A stretch of 64,000 nt of DNA from Mesorhizobium muleiense (GCF_900099905.1 NZ_FNEE01000002.1:248001-312000); one strand, 5' to 3'. Positions 51,009 through 59,630 are shown, numbered from the stretch's first letter. Made by a program: numbers and translations. Notes: generated from the sequence alone by a model not told the origin.

Positions 51009-51857
51009 ATGAGCAACGACAACAAGCCCAAGACCCCGAAAGACACCCACTACGCCAAGCTGCGCCGCGCGCATCGCGACGAGAAGAGCGGCGGCGCGCC
51101 GGCGTTCAGGCCGCGCCAGCCGGTACCACCAGGAGAGACCGCCGCGGATGGGCTGGTGCGGCTGTACGGCCTGCACACGGTGCGAGCAGCACTCGACAAT
51201 CCGCGCCGGCGGATCAAGAAGATGCTGGTGACGCGCAACGCCGCCGAGCGGCTGGCTATCGCCGACCTCACCGCCCTGCCCTTTGAGACAGAGATGGTCG
51301 AGCCGAAAGACATCGACAAGGTCACCGGCTCTGACGCCGTGCATCAGGGCGTGCTGATCGAAGCCGAGCCGCTAAAACCCAAGCGCCTCGATGCGCTCGG
51401 CGATACCACGCTGGTGCTGGTCCTCGACCAGGTCACCGATCCGCATAATGTCGGCGCGATCCTGCGCTCGGCGGTCGCCTTCGGCGCCGGCGCGCTGATC
51501 ACCACGGCGCGCCACAGTCCGCATGAATCCGGCGTGCTGGCAAAGTCGGCCTCCGGCGCGCTGGAGCATATCGACCAGATCGAGGTAAAAAACCTCGCCG
51601 ACGCGCTCGGCCAGTTGCACGAGGCCGGCTTCCAGACCATCGGCCTCGATTCCGACGGGCCGGCGGAACTCGAGAAAAGTTTTGCCGGGGAAAGGATCGC
51701 GCTGGTGCTGGGCGCCGAGGGCAAGGGCTTGCGTCAGAAGACGCGTGAAACGGTGACGACGCTCGCCCGGCTCGACATGCCCGGCGCCATCCGCTCGCTC
51801 AACGTGTCGAATGCGGCGGCGGTGAGCCTTTATGCGGCGAGGAAGTTTTTGGGTTAA
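51009..51857 (+). CDS. rlmB: 23S rRNA (guanosine 2'-O) methyltransferase, RlmB/TrmH family
   Basis: A 282-residue SPOUT methyltransferase. A basic N-terminal tail is followed by the substrate-binding domain (LVRLYGLHTVRAALDNPRRRIKKMLVTRNA) and the trefoil-knot domain with motif 1 LVLVLDQVTDPHNVGAILRSAVAFGAGAL, motif 2 IALVLGAEGKGL and motif 3 IRSLNVSNAAAVSLYAARK. RlmB methylates G2251 of 23S rRNA; specificity is by family. The start at 51009 lacks a clear Shine-Dalgarno sequence. The stop codon is 1-2 nt from the left arm of a large repeat. Confidence 0.9.
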   Translation: MSNDNKPKTPKDTHYAKLRRAHRDEKSGGAPAFRPRQPVPPGETAADGLVRLYGLHTVRAALDNPRRRIKKMLVTRNAAERLAIADLTALPFETEMVEPKDIDKVTGSDAVHQGVLIEAEPLKPKRLDALGDTTLVLVLDQVTDPHNVGAILRSAVAFGAGALITTARHSPHESGVLAKSASGALEHIDQIEVKNLADALGQLHEAGFQTIGLDSDGPAELEKSFAGERIALVLGAEGKGLRQKTRETVTTLARLDMPGAIRSLNVSNAAAVSLYAARKFLG

Positions 51858-52041
51858 GGGAGTAGGGGAGTAGGGAAGCACTTGCTGCGAGCCGCAACCC
51901 GCCTTCCCTTGCTGCCTTATCCCTATCCCCTATCCCCTATCCCCTATCCCCTATCCCCTATCCCCTACTCCCCTACTCCCCTACTCCCCTACTCCCCTAC
52001 TCCCCTACTCCCCTACTCCCCTACTCCCCTACTCCCCTAAC
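51858..52041. repeat. Expanded microsatellite-like inverted repeat (CCCCTAT and CCCCTACT units)
   Basis: The left arm (51858-51881) is GGGAGTA/GGGGAGTA units. The right arm is a truncated and five full CCCCTAT heptamers (51921-51961) followed by nine exact CCCCTACT octamers (51962-52033) and a CCCCTAAC variant (52034-52041). The arms are complementary. The array lies between converging rlmB and glxR and overlaps the last codons of glxR. The unit is that of the 11501-11602 element. Confidence 0.93.
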
Positions 52042-52916
52042 TCATATCCCGCCATTCGCTCCAGCGCCTTGACCAGCGCCGAATGATCCTCCTTGGCGCC
52101 GCCATTGGCTGCGCAGGCGTTGAACAATTGTTGCGTCGTCGAGGTGTTGGGTAGTGCCACGCCGAGCGCTTTTGCCCCTTCCAGCGCGAGATTAAGATCC
52201 TTCTGGTGCAGTTCGATGCGAAAGCCCGGCGCGAAGCTGCGCTTGATCATGCGCTCGCCATGCACTTCGAGGATGCGCGAGGCGGCCAGCCCGCCCATCA
52301 GCGCTTGCCGCACCTTGGCCGGATCGGCGCCGGCTTTCGATGCAAAAACAAGCGCTTCCGCGACTGCTTCAATGGTCAGCGCGACGACGATCTGGTTGGC
52401 GACCTTGGTGGTCTGGCCGACGCCGTTCGGTCCGACCAGCGTGATGTTCTTGCCCATTTTCTCGAACACCGGCCTGGCGCGCTCGAAGGCCTTTTCCTCG
52501 CCGCCGACCATGATGGTCAGCGACGCGGCCTTGGCGCCGACCTCGCCGCCCGACACCGGCGCATCGAGATAGTCGCAGCCCAGCGCATTGATTTTCGTGG
52601 CGAATTCCTTGGTCTCGATCGGCGAGATCGAGCTCATGTCGATGACCAGCTTGCCCGCGGTCAAACCCGAGGCGACGCCGCTGTCGCCGAACAGCACGTC
52701 GGCCACCTCAGGCGTGTCGGGAACCATGGTGATGATGATGTCGGCGGCACGTGCCACGGCGTGATGGCCGGAGACGGTTTTTAGACCCTCGGCGACGAGA
52801 TCGGCCGGCGGTTTCGAGCGATGGTCGCTGGCGACGACGGTGTAGCCGGCGTCGAGCAGATGCCCCGCCATCGGCGCGCCCATGATGCCGAGGCCGATGA
52901 AGCCGATGGTTTCCAT
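52029..52916 (-). CDS. glxR: 2-hydroxy-3-oxopropionate (tartronate semialdehyde) reductase
   Basis: A 295-residue enzyme of the beta-hydroxyacid dehydrogenase family. The Rossmann motif GLGIMG is at 8-13, the substrate motif DAPVSGGEVGA at 118-128 and the catalytic lysine at 171 in TTKVANQ. It reduces tartronate semialdehyde to D-glycerate. It is the third gene of gcl-hyi-glxR, which supports this substrate over 3-hydroxyisobutyrate. The last three residues (LGE) and the TAG stop are encoded within the CCCCTACT array. A 51-bp inverted repeat precedes the gene. Confidence 0.92.
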   Translation of the reverse strand: METIGFIGLGIMGAPMAGHLLDAGYTVVASDHRSKPPADLVAEGLKTVSGHHAVARAADIIITMVPDTPEVADVLFGDSGVASGLTAGKLVIDMSSISPIETKEFATKINALGCDYLDAPVSGGEVGAKAASLTIMVGGEEKAFERARPVFEKMGKNITLVGPNGVGQTTKVANQIVVALTIEAVAEALVFASKAGADPAKVRQALMGGLAASRILEVHGERMIKRSFAPGFRIELHQKDLNLALEGAKALGVALPNTSTTQQLFNACAANGGAKEDHSALVKALERMAGYELGE

Positions 52917-52950
52917 TGATGTTCTCCGTTCTTTTAAGGTCGCGTTCCGT

Positions 52951-53113
52951 CGCGCCCCCCTCTGGCCTGCCGGCCATCTCCCCCACAGGTGGGGAGATCG
53001 GCAGTTCCGGCGCCGGCTTCTACTTTCCCAACCTCGAGAATTGGCGAAAGCGGCGGTGACGTCCAATCTCCCCACCCGTGGGGGAGATGGCCGGCAGGCC
53101 AGAGGGGGGCGCG
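52951..53113. repeat. Long inverted repeat with 51-bp arms between hyi and glxR
   Basis: Arms 52951-53001 and 53063-53113 are complementary at 49 of 51 positions, with a 61-bp spacer. The arms start CGCGCCCCCCTCTGGCC and include a CCGGCC core and a CTCCCCCAC..GTGGGGAG substem. The spacer end contains TTGGCGAAAGCGG...CAATCTCCCC, shared with the 30549-30581 region. It sits inside the gcl operon, just upstream of glxR. Confidence 0.93.
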
Positions 53114-53143
53114 AAGGAACTCGACGTCAATTGTAAACGTCCC

Positions 53144-53935
53144 CTACGCCGCCGCCTGCCCGGCAAACTCCCGGAACCAGCCCAGCCCGGCTTCCGTCGA
53201 AACCTTCGGCTTGTATTCCGCCCCTACCCAGCCGGAATAGCCGATGCGGTCGATGTGGCTGTACAGAAAAGGAAAATTGATCTCGCCCGTCCCCGGCTCG
53301 TGACGGCCGGGATTGTCCGCCAGCTGGATATGCGCAATGCGGCCGAGGTTTGCCTCGATGGTGCGGGCGAGATCGCCCTCCATGATCTGCATGTGATAGA
53401 TGTCGTATTGCAGGAACAGGTTTTTTGAGCCGACGCGCTCGATGAGCGCCAGGGCCTGGTCCGAATAGTTGAGGAAGAAGCCGGGAATGTCGCGGGTGTT
53501 GATCGGCTCGATCAGCAGCCTGATTCCGGCCTGCTCCAGCTTCTCGGCGGCGAAAGCCAGGTTTTCGGCGAAGACATCTTCCAGCACCGAACGCTCGACG
53601 CCTTGCGGTGCAATGCCGGCGAGGCAGTTGACCTGTTCGCAACCGAGCGCATGTGCATAGGTGATCGCCTTGGCGATGCCTTGTCGGAACTCGGGTACAC
53701 GATCCGGCAACACCGCAATGCCGCGCTCGCCCTTGCCCCAGTCGCCGGCTGGCAGGTTGAACAGCACCTGCGTCAGACCGTTTTTCTTCAGCCTCGCCGC
53801 AACGACATCGGGCGCATGGTCATAAGGGCCGATATATTCGACACCCCTAAAGCCGGCGCGGGCGGCGGCTTCGAAGCGGTCGAGGAAATCGTGCTCGCCA
53901 AAGAGCATCGAAAGATTGGCTGAAAACCGTGGCAT
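53144..53935 (-). CDS. hyi: Hydroxypyruvate isomerase
   Basis: A 263-residue TIM-barrel protein starting MPRFSANLSMLFGEHDFLDRFEAAA. Catalytic glutamates are Glu143 (LLIEPINTRDIPGFFL) and Glu240 (GWVGAEYKP), with metal ligands in LQYDIYHMQ and HIQLADNPGRHEPG. It interconverts hydroxypyruvate and tartronate semialdehyde. AAGGAG precedes ATG 53935. Second gene of the glyoxylate operon. Confidence 0.93.
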   Translation of the reverse strand: MPRFSANLSMLFGEHDFLDRFEAAARAGFRGVEYIGPYDHAPDVVAARLKKNGLTQVLFNLPAGDWGKGERGIAVLPDRVPEFRQGIAKAITYAHALGCEQVNCLAGIAPQGVERSVLEDVFAENLAFAAEKLEQAGIRLLIEPINTRDIPGFFLNYSDQALALIERVGSKNLFLQYDIYHMQIMEGDLARTIEANLGRIAHIQLADNPGRHEPGTGEINFPFLYSHIDRIGYSGWVGAEYKPKVSTEAGLGWFREFAGQAAA

Positions 53936-53974
53936 TCCTTTTCTCCTTGTTTTCGCCCGGCCCAAGCAGTGGTG

Positions 53975-54093
53975 AGATTCAGGTCAGGCCCAGCCGAAAA
54001 TGGTGGGTTCCGAGAACCGGAGCGGAGCGTACTTTTGGTACGTGAGCTCCGGAAGCGCAGGAATCGCCGTTTGCAGGCCGGCATCACCTGAAT
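53975..54093. repeat. Structured inverted repeat between gcl and hyi
   Basis: GATTCAGGT at the left faces ACCTGAAT at the right; inside are CCGGAGC/GCTCCGG arms and a GCGTACTTTTGGTACGT small stem. Nested pairing suggests an RNA structure about 115 nt long in the gcl-hyi message. Its function is not known. Confidence 0.65.
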
Positions 54094-54104
54094 ATCAGCA
54101 CAGC

Positions 54105-55886
54105 TTAATCCAGCATGACGATCGCCGTCGGCGCGTCTTCGTGATGTTCGGCAAGCTCCTCGAATTCGGTGATCTTGTCGATTTCGGTGCCCATCGAAAC
54201 ATTGGTGACGCGCTCAAGGATGAATTCGAGCACCACCGGAACCTGGTGCTCCTTCATCAGTTGTTGCGCCTGTTTGAAGGCGCCGGCGAATTCCTCCGGC
54301 CGGCGCACCCGGACCGCCTTGCAGCCCATGGCCTCGGCGACAGCAACGTGGTCGACGCCATAGCCAGCCTCGGGATCATCCTTCCGGTTGACGTTCTCGA
54401 AAGCGAGGCTGACCTCGAAATCCATCGAAAAGCCGCGCTGCGCCTGGCGGATCAGGCCGAGATAGGCATTGTTCACGACGACATGAATATAGGGCAATTT
54501 GTGCTGCGCGCCGACCGCCAGTTCCTCGATCATGAACTGGAAATCATAGTCGCCGGACAGCGCCACGATGTTGCGCTGCGGATCAGCGGCGCGAACGCCA
54601 AGTGCTGCCGGCAGCGTCCAGCCGAGCGGGCCGGCCTGGCCGCAATTGATCCAGTTGCGCGGCTTGTAGACATGCAGGAACTGCGCGCCGGCGATCTGCG
54701 AAAGGCCGATCGTGGTGACATAGGTGGTGTCGCGGCCGAATGCCTTGTTCATCTCCTCGTAGACGCGCTGCGGCTTTAGCGGCACCTGGTCGAAATGCGT
54801 CTTGCGCTTCATCGTCTTCTTGCGGTCCTGGCATTCCCTGGCCCAACCCGACCAGTCGCGCAGTTTTCCAGCCGTCTTCCATTCGGTGGCGACGTCGAGC
54901 AGCATTTTGAGCGCTGCACCGGCGTCCGAGACGACACCGAGATCCGGCGCGAAGACACGGCCGATCTGGGTCGGCTCGATGTCGACATGGAAGAATTTTT
55001 TGCCCTTGGTGTAGACGTCGACGGAGCCGGTGTGGCGGTTGGCCCAGCGGTTGCCGATGCCGAAGACGAAATCGGCTTCGAGCATCGTCGCGTTGCCGTA
55101 GCGATGCGAAGTCTGCAGCCCGCACATGCCGGCCATCAGCCGGTGGTCGTCGGGGATCGCGCCCCAGCCCATCAGCGTCGGGATCACCGGCACGCCGGTG
55201 ACTTCGGCGAACTCGATCAGCAGATCCGAGGCATCGGCGTTGATGATGCCGCCGCCGGCAACGATGACAGGCTTTTCGGCCGCGTTGAGCATTTTCAGTG
55301 CTTTCTCGGCCTGGCCGCGCGACATTGCCGGCTTGAACGGCACCAGCGGCTCATAGGCGTCGATGTCGAACTCGATCTCGGCCAGTTGCACGTCGACCGG
55401 CAGGTCGATGAGGACCGGCCCCGGCCGCGACGAGCGCATCAGGTAAAACGCCTTCTGCAGCGCCATCGGCACGAGATAGGGCTCCATGACGGTGACTGCC
55501 CATTTGGCGACGGGTGCTGCGATGGCTGCGATGTCGACGGCCTGGAAATCCTCCTTATTGAGACGCGCCCGCGGCGCCTGGCCGGTGATGCAGAGGATCG
55601 GGATGGAATCGGCCGCGGCCGAATAGAGGCCGGTGATCATGTCGGTGCCGGCCGGACCCGAAGTGCCGATGCACAGGCCGATATTGCCTGATCTGGCGCG
55701 GGTATAACCTTCGGCCATGTGCGAGGCCGCCTCGACATGGCGCGCCAGGATATGGCGGATCGTACCCCTCGCCTTCAGCGCCGAATAGAACGGGTTGATG
55801 GCAGCACCCGGCACGCCAAAGGCGCAGGAGGTGCCTTCTTTTTCCAAAACGAGAACCGCTGCGTCGACTGCGCGCATCCTGGCCAT
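54105..55886 (-). CDS. gcl: Glyoxylate carboligase (tartronate-semialdehyde synthase)
   Basis: A 593-residue thiamine diphosphate enzyme that joins two glyoxylates into tartronate semialdehyde and CO2. At the place where most family members have the catalytic glutamate it has Val51 ([14 protein letters not shown]), the hallmark of Gcl. The C-terminal ThDP region has [42 protein letters not shown]. The ATG at 55886 follows GGAGG with 5-nt spacing. First gene of the gcl-hyi-glxR operon, divergent from an IclR regulator. Confidence 0.96.
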   Translation of the reverse strand: MARMRAVDAAVLVLEKEGTSCAFGVPGAAINPFYSALKARGTIRHILARHVEAASHMAEGYTRARSGNIGLCIGTSGPAGTDMITGLYSAAADSIPILCITGQAPRARLNKEDFQAVDIAAIAAPVAKWAVTVMEPYLVPMALQKAFYLMRSSRPGPVLIDLPVDVQLAEIEFDIDAYEPLVPFKPAMSRGQAEKALKMLNAAEKPVIVAGGGIINADASDLLIEFAEVTGVPVIPTLMGWGAIPDDHRLMAGMCGLQTSHRYGNATMLEADFVFGIGNRWANRHTGSVDVYTKGKKFFHVDIEPTQIGRVFAPDLGVVSDAGAALKMLLDVATEWKTAGKLRDWSGWARECQDRKKTMKRKTHFDQVPLKPQRVYEEMNKAFGRDTTYVTTIGLSQIAGAQFLHVYKPRNWINCGQAGPLGWTLPAALGVRAADPQRNIVALSGDYDFQFMIEELAVGAQHKLPYIHVVVNNAYLGLIRQAQRGFSMDFEVSLAFENVNRKDDPEAGYGVDHVAVAEAMGCKAVRVRRPEEFAGAFKQAQQLMKEHQVPVVLEFILERVTNVSMGTEIDKITEFEELAEHHEDAPTAIVMLD

Positions 55887-56010
55887 GTCAGCCTCCACGG
55901 AATTGTTGATGGCCGAGAATGCCAGCGCGCCTGTTATTTTTCAATTTTTTCAGAATATTTTTTCATTTCTAAGAAACTGCGGCTATTTACTGATTTAATT
56001 GGGTTTTCTG

Positions 56011-56045
56011 TTTTCCACGAAGTCGCATAGCATATTTGTGGAAAA
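56011..56045. promoter_or_regulatory. Candidate IclR operator in the gcl-iclR spacer
   Basis: TTTTCCAC (56011-56018) and GTGGAAAA (56038-56045) form an inverted repeat with 19-nt spacing in a markedly AT-rich 200-bp divergent promoter region. TGGAA/TTCCA half-sites are typical of IclR-family operators. Confidence 0.6.
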
Positions 56046-56087
56046 CTTTTTCATTGCGCCTTTGGCGAAATTGGCAAGAATGCCACT

Positions 56088-56972
56088 ATGGAAACCGCCG
56101 AAAAACGCCAGCGCGGACGGCCGCGCGCCTTCCACGGTCCGGCCGAGGCGGCTTCGGTGCAGTCGCTCGACCGGGCGCTGCGCATCCTGGCCATCGTCGC
56201 CGACGGCAGCGGCCTGTCGCTGAGCGAGATCGCCGCGCAGAGCGGCCTCCCCGCCTCCACCGCCTACCGCATGCTGACGACGCTGGAAAACCACGGCATG
56301 GTTGAGTTCGACAGCACCGACCAGCTGTGGTCGATCGGCGTCGAGACCTATCGCATGGGCGCGGCGTTCCTGCGCCGCCGCAAGCTGGTCGACCGCGCCC
56401 GCATTGTCATGCAGGAATTGATGGAGAAGACCGGCGAGACCGCCAATCTCGGCGTCGCCGAGGACGATTGCGTCGTCTTCGTCAGCCAGGTCGAGACGCA
56501 TCAGGCGATCCGCGCCTTCTTCCGGCCGGGCACGCGCAGTTCCTTCCATGCATCGGGCATCGGCAAGGCGGTGCTGGCGCATCTCGAGCCGCAGCGCGTC
56601 GGCGCCGTCCTGCGCCGGACCGGGCTGGAGCGCTTCACCGAAAAGACGCTTTCCGACGTCTCGGCGCTGGCCCGTGATCTGGTGACGATCAAGCTGCGCG
56701 GCTGGTCGGTCGACGACGAGGAGCGGCATCCCGGCATGCGCTGCGTCGCCGCCGCGATCTTCAACGAGTTCGGCGAGCCGATCGGCGGGGTTTCGGTTTC
56801 GGGACCGACGGTGCGGGTGACGCCGGAGCGGCTGGTCGAGATCGGCCCCCTGGTGCGCGAAGCCGCAACGGAAATAACCAGGATGATTGGTGGTCTGCCG
56901 CCCCCTTCTTCACCAAGCCGCGCCGCCGAACCGGGTTCACTCTTCGAGATTGGCGCTACGCGCTCACCTTGA
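56088..56972 (+). CDS. IclR family transcriptional regulator
   Basis: A 294-residue protein. The N-terminal winged helix (about 22-85) includes SVQSLDRALRILAIVADGSGLSLSEIAAQSGLPASTAYRMLTTLENHGMV. The effector domain has FFRPGTRSSFHASGIGKAVLAHL and RGWSVDDEERHPGMRCVAAAIFNEFGEPIGGVSVSGP, typical of the glyoxylate/allantoin group (AllR-like). It is divergent from gcl, so control of gcl-hyi-glxR by glyoxylate is the likely role. Confidence 0.92.
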   Translation: METAEKRQRGRPRAFHGPAEAASVQSLDRALRILAIVADGSGLSLSEIAAQSGLPASTAYRMLTTLENHGMVEFDSTDQLWSIGVETYRMGAAFLRRRKLVDRARIVMQELMEKTGETANLGVAEDDCVVFVSQVETHQAIRAFFRPGTRSSFHASGIGKAVLAHLEPQRVGAVLRRTGLERFTEKTLSDVSALARDLVTIKLRGWSVDDEERHPGMRCVAAAIFNEFGEPIGGVSVSGPTVRVTPERLVEIGPLVREAATEITRMIGGLPPPSSPSRAAEPGSLFEIGATRSP

Positions 56973-57033
56973 CAGCCGCCCGGCTACGGCCAAGTTTGCG
57001 TCCACCTTCCGCCAGCCGACGCCCGAAAGACGC

Positions 57034-57528
57034 ATGAGCCTCCAATCCGTCAAAGCCTTCTTCGCCGAATATGCCCCCGACATCGAGGTGATCGAAACGC
57101 CGACAAGTTCGGCGACCGTCGCGCTCGCGGCCGAGGCGCACGGCGTCGAGCCGGGGCAGATCGCCAAGACCATCTGCCTGCGCGTCGGTGACCGGGTCAT
57201 GCTGGTCGTCGCCCGCGGCGACGCGCGCATCGACAATCGCAAATCGCGCGATGCATTCGGCGGCAAGCCGCGCATGCTCGATGCCGAGCAGGTGGCCGAA
57301 ATCACTGGCCATCCGATTGGCGGCGTCTGCCCCTTCGGCCTCGCCTCGCCGTTGCCGGTCTATTGCGACGTATCGCTGCGCGCCTACGATCAGGTCGTGC
57401 CAGCGGCCGGCGCAACCAATGCAGCGGTGAAAATAGGCGTCGAGCGCATGGCGGCGCTGACCGGCGCCGAATGGTGCGACATCTGTCAGGATGAGCTAGG
57501 CCCCGGGCACCGCGCTCTTGGTCGATAG
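57034..57528 (+). CDS. YbaK/EbsC family aminoacyl-tRNA deacylase
   Basis: A 164-residue single-domain protein: VIETPTSSATVALAAEAHGVEPGQIAKTICLRVGDRVMLVVARGDARIDNRK, then GGKPRMLDAEQVAEITGHPIGGVCPFGL. The GGVCPFG loop and the lysine of AKTI are the YbaK/ProX hallmarks. Such enzymes hydrolyse mischarged Cys- or Ala-tRNAs. The start at 57034 is preferred over an upstream frame within the end of the IclR gene. Its 3' end overlaps the next, convergent gene by 33 nt. Confidence 0.88.
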   Translation: MSLQSVKAFFAEYAPDIEVIETPTSSATVALAAEAHGVEPGQIAKTICLRVGDRVMLVVARGDARIDNRKSRDAFGGKPRMLDAEQVAEITGHPIGGVCPFGLASPLPVYCDVSLRAYDQVVPAAGATNAAVKIGVERMAALTGAEWCDICQDELGPGHRALGR

Positions 57529-57852
57529 GTCGTAGAAATCAAGCAGCATCGCCAGCCCAACTCCGCAGGCGGTGAAGATCAGGCCGGCGATGAAGATGCG
57601 GGTGGCACGTTCATGGACGCGTCGCTGTAGAGACGTTGTGTCGAGCAGCAACCGCAGCGCTCGTATCTGCAATGCAATGCCTATCAAAATCGGCACGACG
57701 GCTGCCAGGTGATAGATTTCCCAAGGGAGCGGGTTGGCGGCCCAATGCGTGATGAAGCCCAGCGAGAAAGCCAGTAGAATGCCGACGGTGGTGATCGTTC
57801 CGTTGCGGAAATCCGTCTCAATCTGCTCTTCCTTGGGTTCGTGCTCGTCCAA
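57496..57852 (-). CDS. Small hypothetical membrane protein
   Basis: A 118-residue protein with three predicted membrane segments (TTVGILLAFSLGFITHWA, IYHLAAVVPILIGIALQI and IFIAGLIFTACGVGLAMLL) after a charged N-terminus DEHEPKEEQIETDFRNG. I use TTG 57852, which follows GGAGAGG with 5-nt spacing; GTG 57879 is an alternative. No known function. Convergent and overlapping with ybaK. Confidence 0.65.
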   Translation of the reverse strand: MDEHEPKEEQIETDFRNGTITTVGILLAFSLGFITHWAANPLPWEIYHLAAVVPILIGIALQIRALRLLLDTTSLQRRVHERATRIFIAGLIFTACGVGLAMLLDFYDLSTKSAVPGA

Positions 57853-57966
57853 GCGTCCCTCTCCCTCTGGTGCCTTCACCGCCAGACTAAGCTGTCGAAA
57901 AATCCCTGTACATCCCTCGCTGGAACCGGTTGCGGTGCCGGTTCAATTTTGCAACCCAGACAGCTG

Positions 57967-57993
57967 AAAAAGGGGCAGTGGGTGCCCCTTTTT
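57967..57993. terminator. Intrinsic terminator after the BA14K gene
   Basis: AAAAAGGGGCA-GTGGG-TGCCCCTTTTT, a perfect stem with A and T tracts on both sides, 28 nt after the BA14K stop. Confidence 0.88.
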
Positions 57994-58020
57994 GCCTTGC
58001 CTGAAACGGTTCACCTCCCC

Positions 58021-58329
58021 TCAAAGCCGGCAGCGATGACGGTAGCCGTCGTAGCCGACATAGGTATCGGAGTACGGATCGTAGCTCTGATAGCGGTTGA
58101 GGCAGCGCCGGACGTGCCATGAGCCGCCATTTTCCTCGATGTAGACGGTGCGCGGCTGGGCGAGCGCGGTGCCGAGCAGGAAGCCACCGACGCCGGCGGC
58201 GATGCCGATGCCAAGGTACTTGTTGTGATGGTGCTTGTGATGGGCGGCCGAAGGCTGAACGGTGCCGGCCAGCATGGCGGCGGCGACAGTGGTCGCGATG
58301 AGGCCGGAAACGATGGTGCGCTTGAACAT
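58021..58329 (-). CDS. BA14K family secreted protein
   Basis: A 102-residue protein with a signal peptide (MFKRTIVSGLIATTVAAAMLAGTVQPSAA, cleavage near 29), a His-rich stretch (HHKHHHNKY), a glycine-rich hydrophobic segment and the BA14K tail WHVRRCLNRYQSYDPYSDTYVGYDGYRHRC. BA14K of Brucella is an immunoreactive protein with a lectin-like tail. AAGGAGAT precedes ATG 58329. The hydrophobic segment may keep it in the membrane. Confidence 0.88.
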   Translation of the reverse strand: MFKRTIVSGLIATTVAAAMLAGTVQPSAAHHKHHHNKYLGIGIAAGVGGFLLGTALAQPRTVYIEENGGSWHVRRCLNRYQSYDPYSDTYVGYDGYRHRCRL

Positions 58330-58495
58330 GACGATCTCCTTGCTGGAGAGGCGATCCATCCGCCTCTTAACCATCTGTCGTGGCAGCAAGGAAAAAGGTT
58401 CGACGTTTTTTTCGATTTTTCTGAACTGGGTTTGCGCCAGGCGCGCAATGACGACCGGCGAAGAGCGCCGGTTGGCAGTCCGGCGGCGGGAGGCC

Positions 58496-58663
58496 TCAGC
58501 CCATGCCGGTGATGTGGCGCAGCCAGAAGGCGAGCGCGATGAAGCCGATGATGGTGGTGACGCCGGTCCAGTCGACATTGGCGCTCTTCAAAACCTTGAT
58601 GAGCTTCACCAGGAGAAACCAGGCCACGACGACGATCAGGGCAATGACGACAAGTCTGATCAT
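58496..58663 (-). CDS. Small membrane protein (55 aa)
   Basis: MIRLVVIALIVVVAWFLLVKLIKVL and VTTIIGFIALAFWLRHI form two membrane segments in a 55-residue protein. GAGGG precedes ATG 58663 by 6 nt. A degenerate copy of its first codons lies in the repeat at 59672-59902. Function unknown. Confidence 0.7.
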   Translation of the reverse strand: MIRLVVIALIVVVAWFLLVKLIKVLKSANVDWTGVTTIIGFIALAFWLRHITGMG

Positions 58664-58847
58664 GCGACACCCTCGCCTATGCGATTGCACCTTCGAACAA
58701 TATAGGACGCCAATTGGCCGTTTTCAGGATGCCCGCGCCGGCAGCTCCGGCGCGCTTGTAGGCAAAACAGAGTTCATCTTTACTGGCGCAACAAATATGC
58801 TAACCGGAGCGCCGTGCCCTTGTAGCTCAGCTGGTAGAGCAGCGGTT
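58622..58847. repeat. Direct repeat, left copy (with 5' half of tRNA-Thr)
   Basis: About 226 bp that match 59672-59902 with scattered differences and small gaps. It covers the start of the 55-residue membrane protein gene, its upstream region and the first 32 nt of tRNA-Thr. The match stops in the anticodon stem. Confidence 0.85.
58816..58847 (+). pseudogene. Truncated tRNA-Thr, 5' half
   Basis: The 32 bases from the acceptor 5' strand through the D-arm to the 5' side of the anticodon stem (GCCCTTGTAGCTCAG...AGCGGTT) are identical to the intact tRNA-Thr at 59871. The sequence then diverges (CGCCAGATATC) and the rest of the tRNA is missing. Confidence 0.9.
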
Positions 58848-58856
58848 CGCCAGATA

Positions 58857-59630
58857 TCACTGACGTCTTTGCGGATGCTTTCGGATTGCAGCAAGCACCG
58901 CGCCGTCATCCAAGCTACATTCAACAGACCCTACCGCGGCCAGCGCATCAGTGGCATCCACCGAATCCCCACCCGGTCCAGGCCCTCTGATGACGAAATG
59001 TCCTTTCTCACATGTGAAGTCCCATTTGTGCAGCTGCTTGTAGGATTCCGTCTTGCCTTCGTTTTCAGCATGATAAAGCACGACGTAACCATCGGGCTTC
59101 GTGACGGAGAGCATCTGTTGTATTGCCTTGAGCGGACTAGCGGTGTGATCTATACAATTCTGTCCATGCACGATGTCGAAACTGTAATCGTCAAATTGCG
59201 CTCTAAGATTTTCGGCGTCACCAAAGACTGTTCGCACAAGAGGTTGGATCCCAAAATCTCTCAGAACTTGATCATATTCCGATGCCAGCAGGTCAGTTGC
59301 AGTAATCCTGATCTCTTTCGAAGCATGCACTTTGCCGAGCTTCGTCAAGGGGCCAGCGCCCACATCGAGTATGTAAACTGGGTTGGTCGTCAACCTATCG
59401 ACATATCGCCCAACGTGATCCTGAATTGGTAAATTGGGGTCAAGACGTTCCTTGTAGTCCTCTGGCCAGAATGATCCCTGAGTGGAGAACCAGTGTCTCC
59501 AAAACAGAACTTCGTCCCTGAGCTGTTGGGATCGGCTGTCTCCCTCCAGCCAGCGCAGGATCTTTCGTCCGAGCCGCCGAGCCCTAGTCAACACCGATGT
59601 CGATCTTCTCAGAGACCCTTCTCTAGCCAT
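58857..59630 (-). CDS. Class I SAM-dependent methyltransferase-like protein
   Basis: A 257-residue protein with motif I YILDVGAGPLTKLGK (86-100), an acidic strand-2 end ITATDLLASEY, motif II-like FDIVHGQNCIDH and motif III VTKPDGYVVLYH. The N-terminus is basic with EVLFWRHWFSTQGSFWPEDYKERLDPN, typical of methyltransferases in polysaccharide clusters. Codon use looks more AT-rich than neighbours. The gene almost fills the segment between the two direct repeats at tRNA-Thr, so it is likely acquired. Its substrate is unknown. Confidence 0.8.
   Translation of the reverse strand: MAREGSLRRSTSVLTRARRLGRKILRWLEGDSRSQQLRDEVLFWRHWFSTQGSFWPEDYKERLDPNLPIQDHVGRYVDRLTTNPVYILDVGAGPLTKLGKVHASKEIRITATDLLASEYDQVLRDFGIQPLVRTVFGDAENLRAQFDDYSFDIVHGQNCIDHTASPLKAIQQMLSVTKPDGYVVLYHAENEGKTESYKQLHKWDFTCEKGHFVIRGPGPGGDSVDATDALAAVGSVECSLDDGAVLAAIRKHPQRRQ

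Noticed and set aside
51921..52041. Regular repeats that might suggest a CRISPR array
   Set aside because: Units are 7-8 bp with no unique spacers and no cas genes nearby.
54795..55691. A 298-codon plus-strand frame opposite gcl
   Set aside because: Antisense shadow of a glyoxylate carboligase with intact active-site features.
58816..58847. A second functional tRNA-Thr
   Set aside because: Only the 5' half is present; no sequence nearby completes the anticodon, T or acceptor arms.
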